Notes: generated by a model not told the origin, from the sequence alone. A DNA stretch of 64,000 nucleotides from Microbispora hainanensis (GCF_036186745.1 NZ_CP108086.1:3038001-3102000); one strand, 5' to 3'; shown: positions 50,150 through 58,725, counted from the stretch's first letter. Program-made: numbers and translations.

Positions 50150-52678
50150 ATGTCGCAACTTCCAGTAGACGCCCGCGCCGTCGTCATCGGCGGCGGAGTG
50201 GCCGGATGCAGCGTCGCCTATCACCTCGCCAGGCTCGGCTGGACCGACGTGATCCTGGTCGAGCGGCACGACCTCACCGAGGGCACGACCTGGCACTCCG
50301 CCGGCTTCGTCGGCCAGCTCAGGTCCACCGTCACGCAGACCAGAATGATCATGTATTCGGCCGGTCTCTACCCCGAGCTGCGCGAGCTGACCGGGCTCGA
50401 CCCCGGCTGGCACGGCGTGGGCGGCCTGCGCCTGGCCACCACCCCCGAGCGCATGGAGGAACTGCTGCGCCAGGCCGGGGCCGCCGAGACGTACGGGCTC
50501 GACCTGGAGCTGCTCGACCCCCGGGGCACGCTCGACCGGCTGCCACTGCTGGAGGTGGGCGACGTCCTCGGATCGCTGTGGCTGCCCGGCGACGGCTGGC
50601 TCGACCCGGCCCGGCTCGGTCACGCCCTGGCCGAGGGCGCCCGCAGGCTCGGCGTACGGATCTTCACCGGCGTCGAGGTCACCGGCGTCGACGTCCACGA
50701 CGGCCGCGTCGTTGCCGTACGCCTTCGCGGTGAGGGTGGTGAGCACGTCGTGCGCACCGAGACCGTCGTGAACGCGGCGGGGGCGGCGGCCGGAGTGATC
50801 GGCCGGATGGCCGGGGCCGACATCCCGATCGTGCCGATCAAGCACCAATACGTCGTGACCCCGCCGTCCGGCGTCCCGGCGGACACGCCGACCGTCCGCG
50901 ACCCGGACAACATCGTGTATTTCCGCGAGGAGGACGGCGGCATCCTCGTCGGCGGCTATATCAGGAGCCCGCAGATCTGGGACGCCGCCCGGCCGCTGTC
51001 CGAGCCGCGCACCCTCTTCGCGCCCGACATGCCGAAGTTCCGCGAGTCGTGGGAATCGGCGGTCCGGCGGGTGCCTTCACTGAAGGCGGTCGGGGACGGC
51101 GACGACCCGGCGGCGTTCCGCAAGGTCGTCCACGGGCCGGAGGCGTTCACGCCCGACGGGGAGTTCCTGCTGGGGGAGACCGAGGTCGCCGGGCTATGGG
51201 TGGCGGCCGGTTTCTGCGTCCACGGCCTGGCCGCCGCCGGAGGTGTCGGCAAGGTCATGGCCGAGTGGATCGTCGAGGGCGCTCCCGAATATGACGTCTT
51301 CGGCATGGACGTGCGTCGTTTCGGCTCCTACGCCCGTTCGGCCCGCTGGGCCCGCGCCAGGGCCCTGGACTCCTACAGCAAGTACTACGACATCGTCTAT
51401 CCCGGCGAGGAACGCACCGCCGCCCGGCCGCTGCGCCGTTCGCCCGCCTGGGTGCGGCATGAGGCGCTGGGCGCGTCCTTCGGCGAGAAGGCCGGCTGGG
51501 AGCGGGTCAACTGGTATCCGTCCGACGCTGCTTCCGATTCGGGCGCTTCCGATTCGGGCGCTTCGGATTCGGGCGCTTTGGATTCGGGCGCTACGGGTGG
51601 GGGCGGGGCGCGGCCGAGGGGCTGGGCGGGCCGGGTCTGGTCTCCGGCGATCCGTGAGGAGTGCCTGGCGACGCGGGACGCCGCCGGGCTGTTCGACCAG
51701 TCGTCCTTCGTCAAGCTGGAAATATCCGGATCCGTCGCCGACCTGGAGCGGCTCGCGGGCAACACCCTGGACCGCGTGGACGGCTCGGTCGTCTACACCC
51801 AACTGCTCAACGCACGCGGCGGCATCGAGGCGGACGTGACCGTGACCCGGCTCTCGAAGGACCGGTTCCGCCTCGTCACCGGCACCGCGTTCGGGCCTCA
51901 CGACGCCGCCCTGCTGCGCCGTCACGGGCTCGCGGTCACCGACGTCACCTCCGCCTACGCCTGCTACTGCCTATGGGGGCCCCGGGCGTACGACATCCTG
52001 GCGTCGCTCACGGACGACGATCTGACCTTCGGCTACCTGCGGGCCGCCGAGATCAGCGTGGGGCACGTCCCCGTGCTCGCCCAGCGGGTCACTTTCGTGG
52101 GCGAGTTCGGCTGGGAGCTCTACTGCCCGTCCGAATACGGGCTGACGTTGTGGGACTCCCTCATGGACGCGGGCCGCCCGCACGGCATGCGGCCCGCGGG
52201 CTACCGCGCGCTCGACTCACTGCGTCTTGAGAAGGGCTATCGGGTCTGGGGTCTCGACATCACACCCGAGACCACCCCTCTGGAGGCCGGGCTCGCCTTC
52301 GCCGTCCGCCCGGAGCGCCGGGCCGCCCTGCCACGCCCCCGTACGGCGTTGCGCTGCCTCGTGCTCGACGACGATCGTGACGTCTGCCTGGGCGGCGAGC
52401 CCGTCCGGCTGGACGGCCGTCCCGTCTCCCGCGTCACCAGCGGCGGTTTCGGCCACCGAGTCGGCCGCTCGATCGCGTACGCGTACCTTCCCCTGGAAGT
52501 GGAACTCGGCAGCGTGGAGCCCGGCAGCGTGGAGCCCGGCGGCGTGCAGCCTGGCGGCGTGGAGAGTGGCGGGCGCGTGGAGATCGGTGTCAACGGCCGC
52601 GGCGTGGGCGCCACCGTCGTCCGAGAGCCCCTCTATGACCCGGACGGCCTCCGTATCAAGGCCGAGCCCTGGCACTAA
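50150..52678 (+). CDS. FAD oxidoreductase-GcvT fusion (dimethylglycine/sarcosine dehydrogenase-like)
   Basis: An 842-residue fusion. The N-terminal DAO domain has the FAD motif VVIGGGVAGCSVAYHLARLG and VERHDLTEGTTWHSAGFVGQ (covalent-FAD His region of DMGDH-like enzymes). The FAO_M region follows, then a GcvT aminomethyltransferase domain (about 490-740: GLFDQSSFVKLEISG, GWELYCPSEYG, LRLEKGYRVWGLD) and GcvT_C. It demethylates dimethylglycine or sarcosine, passing the C1 unit to tetrahydrofolate. Two low-complexity insertions are odd: 15-bp repeats encode SDSGA units near residue 465 and SVEPG units near residue 790. Start ATG 50150. Confidence 0.9.
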   Translation: MSQLPVDARAVVIGGGVAGCSVAYHLARLGWTDVILVERHDLTEGTTWHSAGFVGQLRSTVTQTRMIMYSAGLYPELRELTGLDPGWHGVGGLRLATTPERMEELLRQAGAAETYGLDLELLDPRGTLDRLPLLEVGDVLGSLWLPGDGWLDPARLGHALAEGARRLGVRIFTGVEVTGVDVHDGRVVAVRLRGEGGEHVVRTETVVNAAGAAAGVIGRMAGADIPIVPIKHQYVVTPPSGVPADTPTVRDPDNIVYFREEDGGILVGGYIRSPQIWDAARPLSEPRTLFAPDMPKFRESWESAVRRVPSLKAVGDGDDPAAFRKVVHGPEAFTPDGEFLLGETEVAGLWVAAGFCVHGLAAAGGVGKVMAEWIVEGAPEYDVFGMDVRRFGSYARSARWARARALDSYSKYYDIVYPGEERTAARPLRRSPAWVRHEALGASFGEKAGWERVNWYPSDAASDSGASDSGASDSGALDSGATGGGGARPRGWAGRVWSPAIREECLATRDAAGLFDQSSFVKLEISGSVADLERLAGNTLDRVDGSVVYTQLLNARGGIEADVTVTRLSKDRFRLVTGTAFGPHDAALLRRHGLAVTDVTSAYACYCLWGPRAYDILASLTDDDLTFGYLRAAEISVGHVPVLAQRVTFVGEFGWELYCPSEYGLTLWDSLMDAGRPHGMRPAGYRALDSLRLEKGYRVWGLDITPETTPLEAGLAFAVRPERRAALPRPRTALRCLVLDDDRDVCLGGEPVRLDGRPVSRVTSGGFGHRVGRSIAYAYLPLEVELGSVEPGSVEPGGVQPGGVESGGRVEIGVNGRGVGATVVREPLYDPDGLRIKAEPWH
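51529..51588 (+). repeat. In-frame 15-bp repeat in the oxidoreductase gene (four copies)
   Basis: Four units of CGCTTCCGATTCGGG type at 51529-51543, 51544-51558, 51559-51573 and 51574-51588 encode repeated (A/L)SDSG-like pentapeptides in the linker between the FAD and GcvT domains. Confidence 0.9.
52508..52567 (+). repeat. In-frame 15-bp repeat near the oxidoreductase 3' end (four copies)
   Basis: Four units of GGCAGCGTGGAGCCC type (52508-52522, 52523-52537, 52538-52552, 52553-52567) encode GSVEP-like pentapeptides inside the GcvT_C domain. Confidence 0.9.
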
Positions 52679-52715
52679 GCGGACGGAACGGACCTCGGGC
52701 CGGGGCCCATGGCGC

Positions 52716-52798
52716 TGGTTATGCGCGGGACAGACCGTGGCCGGGTATGGAAGGGGCAGACCGGGGGTTGGTCATGCGCAGGACAGACACGTGGCCCC
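52716..52798. repeat. Degenerate direct repeat in a 260-bp gene-free stretch
   Basis: A 30-bp segment (52716-52745) recurs with changes at 52769-52798; both contain ATGCGC(G/A)GGACAGAC and GTGGCC. The stretch 52679-52938 between convergent genes otherwise shows nothing coding. A further GGCCCCGG lies near 52820. Confidence 0.5.
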
Positions 52799-52938
52799 GG
52801 TTAAGCGGACAAAGCTTGGCCCCGGTCACTGCGCCAGAAGGAACCTCCGGTCCTCGCGAAGCCCGCTCCGCTGGGCCTTCGCTGCGGTCCTCGCTCCCTT
52901 CCGCTCCGCTCCCTCGATCCCGCCGGAGCGCTGGGCGG

Positions 52939-55479
52939 TCATTCTCGTAGTCGTCGGGCTCGTCCGAGGCGGTGGTAGGTGAAGGCCCAGCGGTCTTCGC
53001 CGACGTTGCGGCGGGTGTAGCGGTCGGGGTGCTGGTAGCGGTCGCGGTTGTGGAACTGGCAGGCCGGACCGAGGAGCTTCAGGTCCGTGAGGCCGCCGGT
53101 GCTCCAGTTGTCGGCGTGGTCGATCTGGCACATGGTCGCCGGGAGGGGGCAGCCGTCGATCCAGCAGGTGGCGTACCGGGCGAAGATGGCCCGGCGCTGG
53201 GCAGGAGTCGCCAGGCGGACCTTGCGGCCCATGTCGAGGACCTGCCCGTCGGCGTTCATGACGATCCGCACCAGAGTCGAGGTGCGGGCGAGGCGGTGCA
53301 CGCTGGAGACGGGCAGCACCTGCCCGGTCGCCAGCAACAACCCCGGCGGCACCATCCCCAACGACGCACGCAGCGACGATCCCAGTGCCGTTCCCAGCGC
53401 TCCCGGCGTGCCCTGGCCATGCCGGCAGTCCCCCGCAGGCCGATGCCCGGCGTGGGTGTGACGTGCGGAGGCGTCCTCGGGAGGAGGATCCGGCTGCACC
53501 GCCTCCGAAGGCGCTGTGTCCGAAGGTGCTGTGTGGGAATCTCCGTCGCCGTCGGGAGAGGCGGTGCTTGCGGTGCCGGGCGGTTCGCATTCACGGGCGT
53601 CGCTTCCCGCACCGGTACCTGCCTCGGCCTCAGCTTCAGTCTCGGCACTGTCGAGCCCGTCCGCGGCGTCGGGGGCGTCGGTGCCGCCCGCAGCACCGGG
53701 GTCGCCTATCACGTCGGAGACGGCGTCGTCGGCCTGGTGGGGGGCGTCGGTGCCTCCGGTGTCGTCGGCGTCGGCGGCCGCTGGGTCACTCGTGTCGTCC
53801 TGGCCGTCCCCGAAGCCCTCGGCATGCCACGCGTCTTCGACGTGGTCGGCGGTGTTCTGGGCCTGGCTCGGCTCGTCAGTGGTTCCGGCAGGGTCGGGGA
53901 CGTAGTCGCTGGGGGTGCTGTCGTCGAGGTCTGCGAAGTGGTCGCTGACGTCGTCGTCGGTGGCCGGGTCGGCGGGGTATGGGTTGTCGTCGGTGGGGTC
54001 GGTGGGGTCGGTGGTTTCGGGGTCGGTGGGGAGGGATTCGGCGCTGACCACGACGAGGAGCTCGGTGACGATCTTCTGCTCCAGCAGGGCGATCAGCGCG
54101 TCGGCCTGACGTACCGTCAGCGGGCGGTCATCCCCCTGTGCCCTCAGCTTGGCGTACGCCTGCAACAACGCCATCAACCGGGCGCCGGCCTCACGCGGCA
54201 GGTAGAACTCCCCTTCCACGCCGCCGCCCTTGCCCGGGCGGACCCGCAGGAACCGCCGCCCGTAATCGGCCCGCTCATCCCGCTCATCCCCATCAGGGTC
54301 CAGCACCGCCCGCAGATGGCGGCCGGCCTTGGCGACCTCCGCCGCCCCCGCTTTGCCGGCCAGGTCCACCAAGATCGGCTCCGCCAGGCCGGCCTGCTCA
54401 TCCGATAGCCCGGCCACAGCGGCGCAGATGGCCTCCACCACCCCCGCCGCCAACTCACCCGCAGCGAACTTCTCCCGCACCTTGGGGAGGCGCGGCAGCT
54501 CCGCCCCCAACGTGAGCAGGCGGCCCGCACCACCCACCGTCATCCCCCCACTCGTGCGCAACCAGCACCGGGTGGAGGCATGGCCATGCTGCCTGGCCTG
54601 TCCCGCACGGTGGACCCGGCCGACGCGGTCGGCCAGGGCGCTGGTGATCCGATCCCGGGCGAACAGCAACTCCTCCGCCTCGGCCAGGCACATGTCCACG
54701 TCGTCGGGAAGCGGGGTCAGCGCCAGCTCTTGGGCCACCTCACGAACCGACCCCACCACCACCCACGACGACCGCACACGGCGCTGGCCCTGACCACGAC
54801 CGCCCACACCCTCGGAAGCACCCGCACCCGCACCCGCACCCGGGCCGGCCGCGCCAGTGCCATTCGCGCCAGAGCCGCCCGCGCCAGTGCCGTTTGTGCC
54901 AGCAGCGTCCGGGCCAGTGGTATCTGCACCGTCGGCAGCTCCACGCGCGGCATTCGCGCCAGCGCCGTTCGTGCCACCCACATTCGCACCGGCGGCAGCC
55001 GCACGATCGGCAACCCCACAGGCGGCACGCGCGTCAGATCCCGCGCTGTCGGCGGTCCAACACGCGGCGTTCGCGCCAGCGCCGTATGTGCCAGCGGCAT
55101 TCGCACCGTCGGCAGCTCCACGGGCGGCACCCGCGTCGGATCCCGCACTGTCGGCGGTCCAACACGCGGCGTTCGCGCCAGCGCCGTCCATGCCAGCGGC
55201 ATTCGCACCGGCGGCGTCCCTACGCCTGGGATCCGCACCATCGCTACCCGCGTTGTCGGGATCGGTGCCCGAGACGTCCGCCCCTGGGCCGCTCGTGGTC
55301 TCGGTGCTGGGCGCGTTGGCGGGCTGCCGGGGCCCGAAGTTGATGATCGGGAAGGGCTCGCGGGCGGATGAGCCGTCGGACGACCACAGCGGCGAATTGG
55401 CGATCAGACGGTCCCACCAGCCGTCGTCAGGCGTGTTCGAATGACGGGAGTGCTCGGGATCGATGTCGAACAGATCCAT
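52939..55479 (-). CDS. DUF222/13E12-family HNH endonuclease-like protein with repeat-rich insertions
   Basis: An 846-residue protein of the 13E12 repeat family. The DUF222 domain (about 240-420) contains LPDDVDMCLAEAEELLFARD and HASTRCWLRTSGGMT. The C-terminal HNH module has CWIDGCPLPATMCQIDHADN and GGLTDLKLLGPACQFHNR, with Cys pairs and His of a treble-clef nuclease. These are interrupted by an acidic, low-complexity stretch of about 200 residues (DPTDPTDD-type) and preceded by about 190 Ala/Gly-rich residues with 34-residue repeats. Family members average 400-550 residues, so this one is greatly expanded. ATG 55479 follows GGGGGG. The family is often multicopy; its role is unknown. Confidence 0.88.
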   Translation of the reverse strand: MDLFDIDPEHSRHSNTPDDGWWDRLIANSPLWSSDGSSAREPFPIINFGPRQPANAPSTETTSGPGADVSGTDPDNAGSDGADPRRRDAAGANAAGMDGAGANAACWTADSAGSDAGAARGAADGANAAGTYGAGANAACWTADSAGSDARAACGVADRAAAAGANVGGTNGAGANAARGAADGADTTGPDAAGTNGTGAGGSGANGTGAAGPGAGAGAGASEGVGGRGQGQRRVRSSWVVVGSVREVAQELALTPLPDDVDMCLAEAEELLFARDRITSALADRVGRVHRAGQARQHGHASTRCWLRTSGGMTVGGAGRLLTLGAELPRLPKVREKFAAGELAAGVVEAICAAVAGLSDEQAGLAEPILVDLAGKAGAAEVAKAGRHLRAVLDPDGDERDERADYGRRFLRVRPGKGGGVEGEFYLPREAGARLMALLQAYAKLRAQGDDRPLTVRQADALIALLEQKIVTELLVVVSAESLPTDPETTDPTDPTDDNPYPADPATDDDVSDHFADLDDSTPSDYVPDPAGTTDEPSQAQNTADHVEDAWHAEGFGDGQDDTSDPAAADADDTGGTDAPHQADDAVSDVIGDPGAAGGTDAPDAADGLDSAETEAEAEAGTGAGSDARECEPPGTASTASPDGDGDSHTAPSDTAPSEAVQPDPPPEDASARHTHAGHRPAGDCRHGQGTPGALGTALGSSLRASLGMVPPGLLLATGQVLPVSSVHRLARTSTLVRIVMNADGQVLDMGRKVRLATPAQRRAIFARYATCWIDGCPLPATMCQIDHADNWSTGGLTDLKLLGPACQFHNRDRYQHPDRYTRRNVGEDRWAFTYHRLGRARRLRE
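55045..55201 (-). repeat. 102-bp (34-residue) repeat in the HNH gene
   Basis: Near-identical segments with the core GGCGGTCCAACACGCGGCG start at 55051 and 55153, exactly 102 bp apart. They encode two copies of GAGANAACWTADSAGSDA; a third degenerate copy lies further along the protein. Confidence 0.85.
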
Positions 55480-55592
55480 GGCACCCCCCAACAAGAGATT
55501 CGAAAGCTTGTATTAATTCTTTCGCGTCTCCGGGGCTAGTTCAAGATCAACTAGGAATCTCCTGGGATCACAGATTGAGGGGACCGCCCTGG

Positions 55593-56471
55593 TCACGGGG
55601 GGAGTTCGCCGCGGGTGGGGAGGCCCTGCCAGGAGCTGTGGCTGGCGACCGCGAAGGCGGCCACCGAGATGCCGCGCTTGAGGCGGTCCGCCGGGTGCAG
55701 GCCGTCCAGGATCGCGCTGAGGTAGCCGGCGACGAACGCGCCGCCGACCTCGGAGGGGTCGACGGAGGTCACGGGGGCGGCCTGGGTGTCGTAGCGCAGG
55801 CCCTCGACGGTGGCGCTGGCACCCTTGGCGCCCCGGGTCACGACCAGCTCGGGCCTGGACGCGAGGGCGGGCTCCACGAGCATGAGCTCGTCCTGGGTGG
55901 CGAAGAGCACGTCGGCCGAGGCGGCGAGCTCGGTGAGCCCCTGCCGGGCGTCCTCCACGCTCTCCCACAGGTTCGCGCGGTGGTTGACGTCCACGGAGAC
56001 GAGCACGCCGGCGTCCTTGGCGATTTTGACGGCGTGGTGGACGGCGCTCCACGCGAGGCCGCTCAGCCCGAGGGTGACGCCGGTGACGTGCAGAATCCGT
56101 GCCGACTGGACGGCCTCGCCGGGCACGTCGCCGGTCGACAGGTGTGACCCGGCCGAGCCCTCGCGGTAGTGGACGGCATGCGACGAACGGCCGATGCGCC
56201 GCTGGCGCAGGATCAGCCCGGTCGCCGCCGTCTCGTCCACCCGTACGTGGGAGACGTCGACGCCCTCGCCGCGCAGCACGGTCAGCGTGCGCATGCCGAG
56301 TTCGTCGGAGCTGACCCGGCCCAGCCAGCTCACCGTGTGGCCGAGCCGGGCAAGGCCGACCGCCGTGGTCAGCTCGGGCCCCTCCACGTCGAGACGGATG
56401 GTCATGTCATGCCGGAGCCGGTCGCCGGAGACGACGCCCAATGCCTCTCCGAGCGTGAAAACCTCGGTCAT
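55593..56471 (-). CDS. PfkB-family sugar kinase-like protein with a degenerate active site
   Basis: A 292-residue ribokinase-fold protein (GLARLGHTVSWLGRVSSDELG, LVSVDVNHRANLW, VLFATQDELMLV, LVVTRGAKGA). The family's catalytic GAGD motif (D-x-x-G-A-G-D) reads DPSEVGGAF, so the catalytic Asp is Gly and the anion hole is altered. The N-terminal sugar-binding Gly pair (GGA) is also replaced (VEGPELTTAV). It is therefore probably not an active kinase. It may be a sugar-sensing protein or be decaying, though the frame is intact. It is alone on the minus strand. Confidence 0.85.
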   Translation of the reverse strand: MTEVFTLGEALGVVSGDRLRHDMTIRLDVEGPELTTAVGLARLGHTVSWLGRVSSDELGMRTLTVLRGEGVDVSHVRVDETAATGLILRQRRIGRSSHAVHYREGSAGSHLSTGDVPGEAVQSARILHVTGVTLGLSGLAWSAVHHAVKIAKDAGVLVSVDVNHRANLWESVEDARQGLTELAASADVLFATQDELMLVEPALASRPELVVTRGAKGASATVEGLRYDTQAAPVTSVDPSEVGGAFVAGYLSAILDGLHPADRLKRGISVAAFAVASHSSWQGLPTRGELPP

Positions 56472-56538
56472 GCCGTAAGTCCGCGGGATCGCACCCGGAA
56501 AGCATGACAGAGCCTGATCCGCCCGGGAAAGCCCTGCC

Positions 56539-56577
56539 TCAGACGCCGAACTCAGGTGCCGAAATCAGGCGCCGAAC
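56539..56577. repeat. 13-bp tandem repeat, three copies, over a stop codon
   Basis: TCAGACGCCGAAC (56539-56551), TCAGGTGCCGAAA (56552-56564) and TCAGGCGCCGAAC (56565-56577). Each unit begins with TCA, a TGA on the minus strand; the third is the actual stop of the DJ-1-like gene. Confidence 0.9.
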
Positions 56578-57110
56578 GCGTCCACGGCGGCCTGGCAGAA
56601 GGCCTTCAGATCGTCCGGCTTACGGCTGGTCACCAGCGTGTTGGGACCGGCCGTGCAGACCACGACCTCCTGGTCCACCCAGGTCGCCCCCGCGTTGCGC
56701 AGGTCGGTCCGGAGGCTGGGCCACGAGGTCAGCGTGCGCCCGCGCACCACGTCGGCCTCCACGAGGATCCACGGCGCGTGGCAGATCGCCGCTACCGGCT
56801 TGCCCGCCTCGAAGAACTCCTTGACGAACCGTACGGCTTCGGGCCGAAGACGCAGGAAGTCGGGGTTGGCGACCCCTCCCGGGAGGACCAGGCCGTCGAA
56901 GTCGGCGGCGGAGACCTCCCCTGCCACGGTGTCCACGGGGAAGGTGTCGGCCTTGTCGAGGTGATGGAACGCCTGGATCTCCCCGCGTTCCACCGAGACC
57001 AGCCTCGGCGTGCCGCCCGCCTGCTGGACGGCCTTCCACGGCTCGGTGAGCTCGACCTGCTCGACCCCCTCCGGGGCGACGAGGAACGCGATCGTCTTGT
57101 CCTGGATCAT
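56565..57110 (-). CDS. DJ-1/PfpI-family glutamine-amidotransferase-like protein
   Basis: A 181-residue DJ-1/PfpI protein. The nucleophile elbow is PVAAICHAPWILVEAD (Cys-His), with an upstream Glu in VEQVELTEPW and the FDGLVLPGG strand. PfpI members are proteases, chaperones or deglycases; which applies is not clear. ATG 57110 has GAGGGGAG upstream. The frame runs on upstream without a supported start. Confidence 0.92.
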   Translation of the reverse strand: MIQDKTIAFLVAPEGVEQVELTEPWKAVQQAGGTPRLVSVERGEIQAFHHLDKADTFPVDTVAGEVSAADFDGLVLPGGVANPDFLRLRPEAVRFVKEFFEAGKPVAAICHAPWILVEADVVRGRTLTSWPSLRTDLRNAGATWVDQEVVVCTAGPNTLVTSRKPDDLKAFCQAAVDAFGA

Positions 57111-57194
57111 TCGATGCTCCCCTCTTTTGCTCGTTCTTGACGTCGCGTGCCCCGATAACTGCGATCTATGCGGTCCGGTGGGTAGGGGACGGAC

Positions 57195-57977
57195 ATGCCC
57201 GTGCTGGTGGGAACCTCGGGGTGGCAGTACGCCGACTGGCGCGACCTCGTCTACGGCGGTGTGCCCCAGCGGCTGTGGCTGGAGAGGTACGGCGAGATCT
57301 TCGCCACGGTCGAGAACAACAACGCCTTCTATCGGCTGCCGAAGCGGGAGACGTTCGAGTCGTGGCGGGAGCGTACGCCGCCCGACTTCGTCATGGCGGT
57401 CAAGGCCAGCCGCTTCCTGACGCACATCAAACGGCTGAAGGACCCTGAGGAGCCGGTCGAGCGGCTGATGGGCGTGGCCGAGGGCCTCGGCCCGAAGCTG
57501 GGCCCCATCCTGCTGCAACTGCCGCCGACCCTGCAGGTGGACGCCGGGCGGCTGCGGGCCTGCCTGGCGCGGTTTCCGCGTGCCGTACGGGTCGCCGTCG
57601 AGCCGCGGCACGCCTCGTGGTGGACCGACGAGATCCGCTCGCTGCTGACCGAGTATGGGGCCGCGTTGTGCTGGGCGGACCGGCTCGGCCGGCCCGCCGG
57701 TCCTCTGTGGCGTACGGCCGGCTGGGTCTACCTGCGCTTCCACGAGGGAGCGGCGGAGCCCTGGCCGAACTATGGCCGGCGCGCGCTGAGCCACTGGGTG
57801 GACCGCCTGGGGGACGTGACGGACGCCTACGTCTACTTCAACAACGACCCCGGCGGCGCCGCCGTACGCAACGCGATCACCTTCGCGGAGCTGGCCCGCG
57901 CGCAGGGGCGGGACGTGCCCAGGGCGCGGCTTCCGGAGTCGGCTCCCGGGCGGACCCCCGAGCCCGTCCGGTCGTGA
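57195..57977 (+). CDS. DUF72 (YecE-like) protein
   Basis: A 260-residue TIM-barrel DUF72 protein: VLVGTSGWQYADWRDLVY at the N-terminus, then VENNNAFYRLPKRETFESW, VMAVKASRFLTHIKRL, and the terminal DAYVYFNNDPGGAAVRNA. The family has no established activity, although a role in nucleic acid metabolism has been suggested from fold. It stands between divergent PfpI and convergent membrane-protein genes. Confidence 0.92.
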   Translation: MPVLVGTSGWQYADWRDLVYGGVPQRLWLERYGEIFATVENNNAFYRLPKRETFESWRERTPPDFVMAVKASRFLTHIKRLKDPEEPVERLMGVAEGLGPKLGPILLQLPPTLQVDAGRLRACLARFPRAVRVAVEPRHASWWTDEIRSLLTEYGAALCWADRLGRPAGPLWRTAGWVYLRFHEGAAEPWPNYGRRALSHWVDRLGDVTDAYVYFNNDPGGAAVRNAITFAELARAQGRDVPRARLPESAPGRTPEPVRS

Positions 57978-57987
57978 CCGGACGGGC
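57962..57987. terminator. 12-bp palindrome over the DUF72 stop codon
   Basis: GCCCGTCCGGTC (57962-57973) and GACCGGACGGGC (57976-57987) pair perfectly; the stop TGA (57975-57977) lies at the hairpin tip. It can end transcription from both sides. Confidence 0.75.
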
Positions 57988-58031
57988 GAGTGCCACCCCG
58001 TCATGCCCCAGCGTGCCCCGGTATGGACAGA

Positions 58032-58502
58032 TCAGGCGCGGTGGTCGTCGGTCGCGTGACGCCCGCCGGCCACCAGCTGGTCGCGGGACGACTGCTGAGC
58101 GGGCACCGACACGCGGTCGTGCGGCGCGGTGGGACGCTCGGCGCGCTCGGCCCGGTCGTCGACGCCGTCGCCATCCCGGTCGGTCTTGGGGGACGTCTCC
58201 AGGCGGCGCTCCAGGTCGCGCTTCTCGGCCTCCAGGCGGGACACGCGGTCCCGCTCCGCCAGGCGCGCCTCACGCTGCCGGCGGCGCTTCACGGCGGCGC
58301 GGCGCATGCCGCCGGTGATGAGCAGCAGGCCGACGACGAACACGGCGGCGGTCACGACGCCGGCGATGAACAGCTCGAACGGGCTGAGGTTGAACGTGCG
58401 GTCCAGGACCGTGATCGGCAGGGTGTTCGCGGTGTCGTTCACCGACACCTCGATCACGGCCGCCGCCGCGATCAGGACCAGAAGCAGGCCCAATAAGACC
58501 AT
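58032..58502 (-). CDS. Two-helix membrane protein with a coiled-coil tail
   Basis: A 156-residue protein with helices at about 2-20 and 42-64, a charged coiled coil (AERDRVSRLEAEKRDLERRL, about 82-101), and an acidic, calcium-site-like DRDGDGVDD stretch. The layout resembles LapA-domain proteins. A role in envelope organisation is possible but not shown. It faces away from glnII. Confidence 0.75.
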   Translation of the reverse strand: MVLLGLLLVLIAAAAVIEVSVNDTANTLPITVLDRTFNLSPFELFIAGVVTAAVFVVGLLLITGGMRRAAVKRRRQREARLAERDRVSRLEAEKRDLERRLETSPKTDRDGDGVDDRAERAERPTAPHDRVSVPAQQSSRDQLVAGGRHATDDHRA

Positions 58503-58622
58503 CTGCGCTCACTCCCGGTGCGGTTGCGATTGGTTGACGCCCATCCGACTGCCCAAGAGAGCGGCGTTCATGTGTCAGGGGCACAACAGCTACTCATCGC
58601 ACTGTCAAGGCAAAGAATGCGC

Positions 58623-58656
58623 GTTAACACTCTGGTTACAAACGGGCAAAGGTTAC
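58623..58656. promoter_or_regulatory. GTTA(A)C repeats upstream of glnII
   Basis: GTTAAC (58623-58628), GTTAC (58635-58639) and GTTAC (58652-58656) lie 70-105 bp before glnII, each followed by A-rich sequence. GlnR half-sites (GTnAC) are similar, but the spacing is not the classical 22 bp, so a GlnR site is only a possibility. Confidence 0.35.
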
Positions 58657-58725
58657 GAAATGCCAAAACGGCACTGTCGAGCGTGGCGGACGAACGCCAG
58701 GCCGCCTCGTTCGAAAGGGATCGAC

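Noticed and set aside
52972..54408. A 478-codon plus-strand frame opposite the HNH gene
   Set aside because: Val/Gly-rich shadow of the acidic Asp/Thr/Pro-rich insertion; the HNH and DUF222 motifs are on the minus strand.
57111..58004. Extending the DJ-1-like protein upstream to 58004 on the minus strand
   Set aside because: It would run through the DUF72 gene, and homology begins at MIQDKTIAFLV with a good ribosome-binding site.
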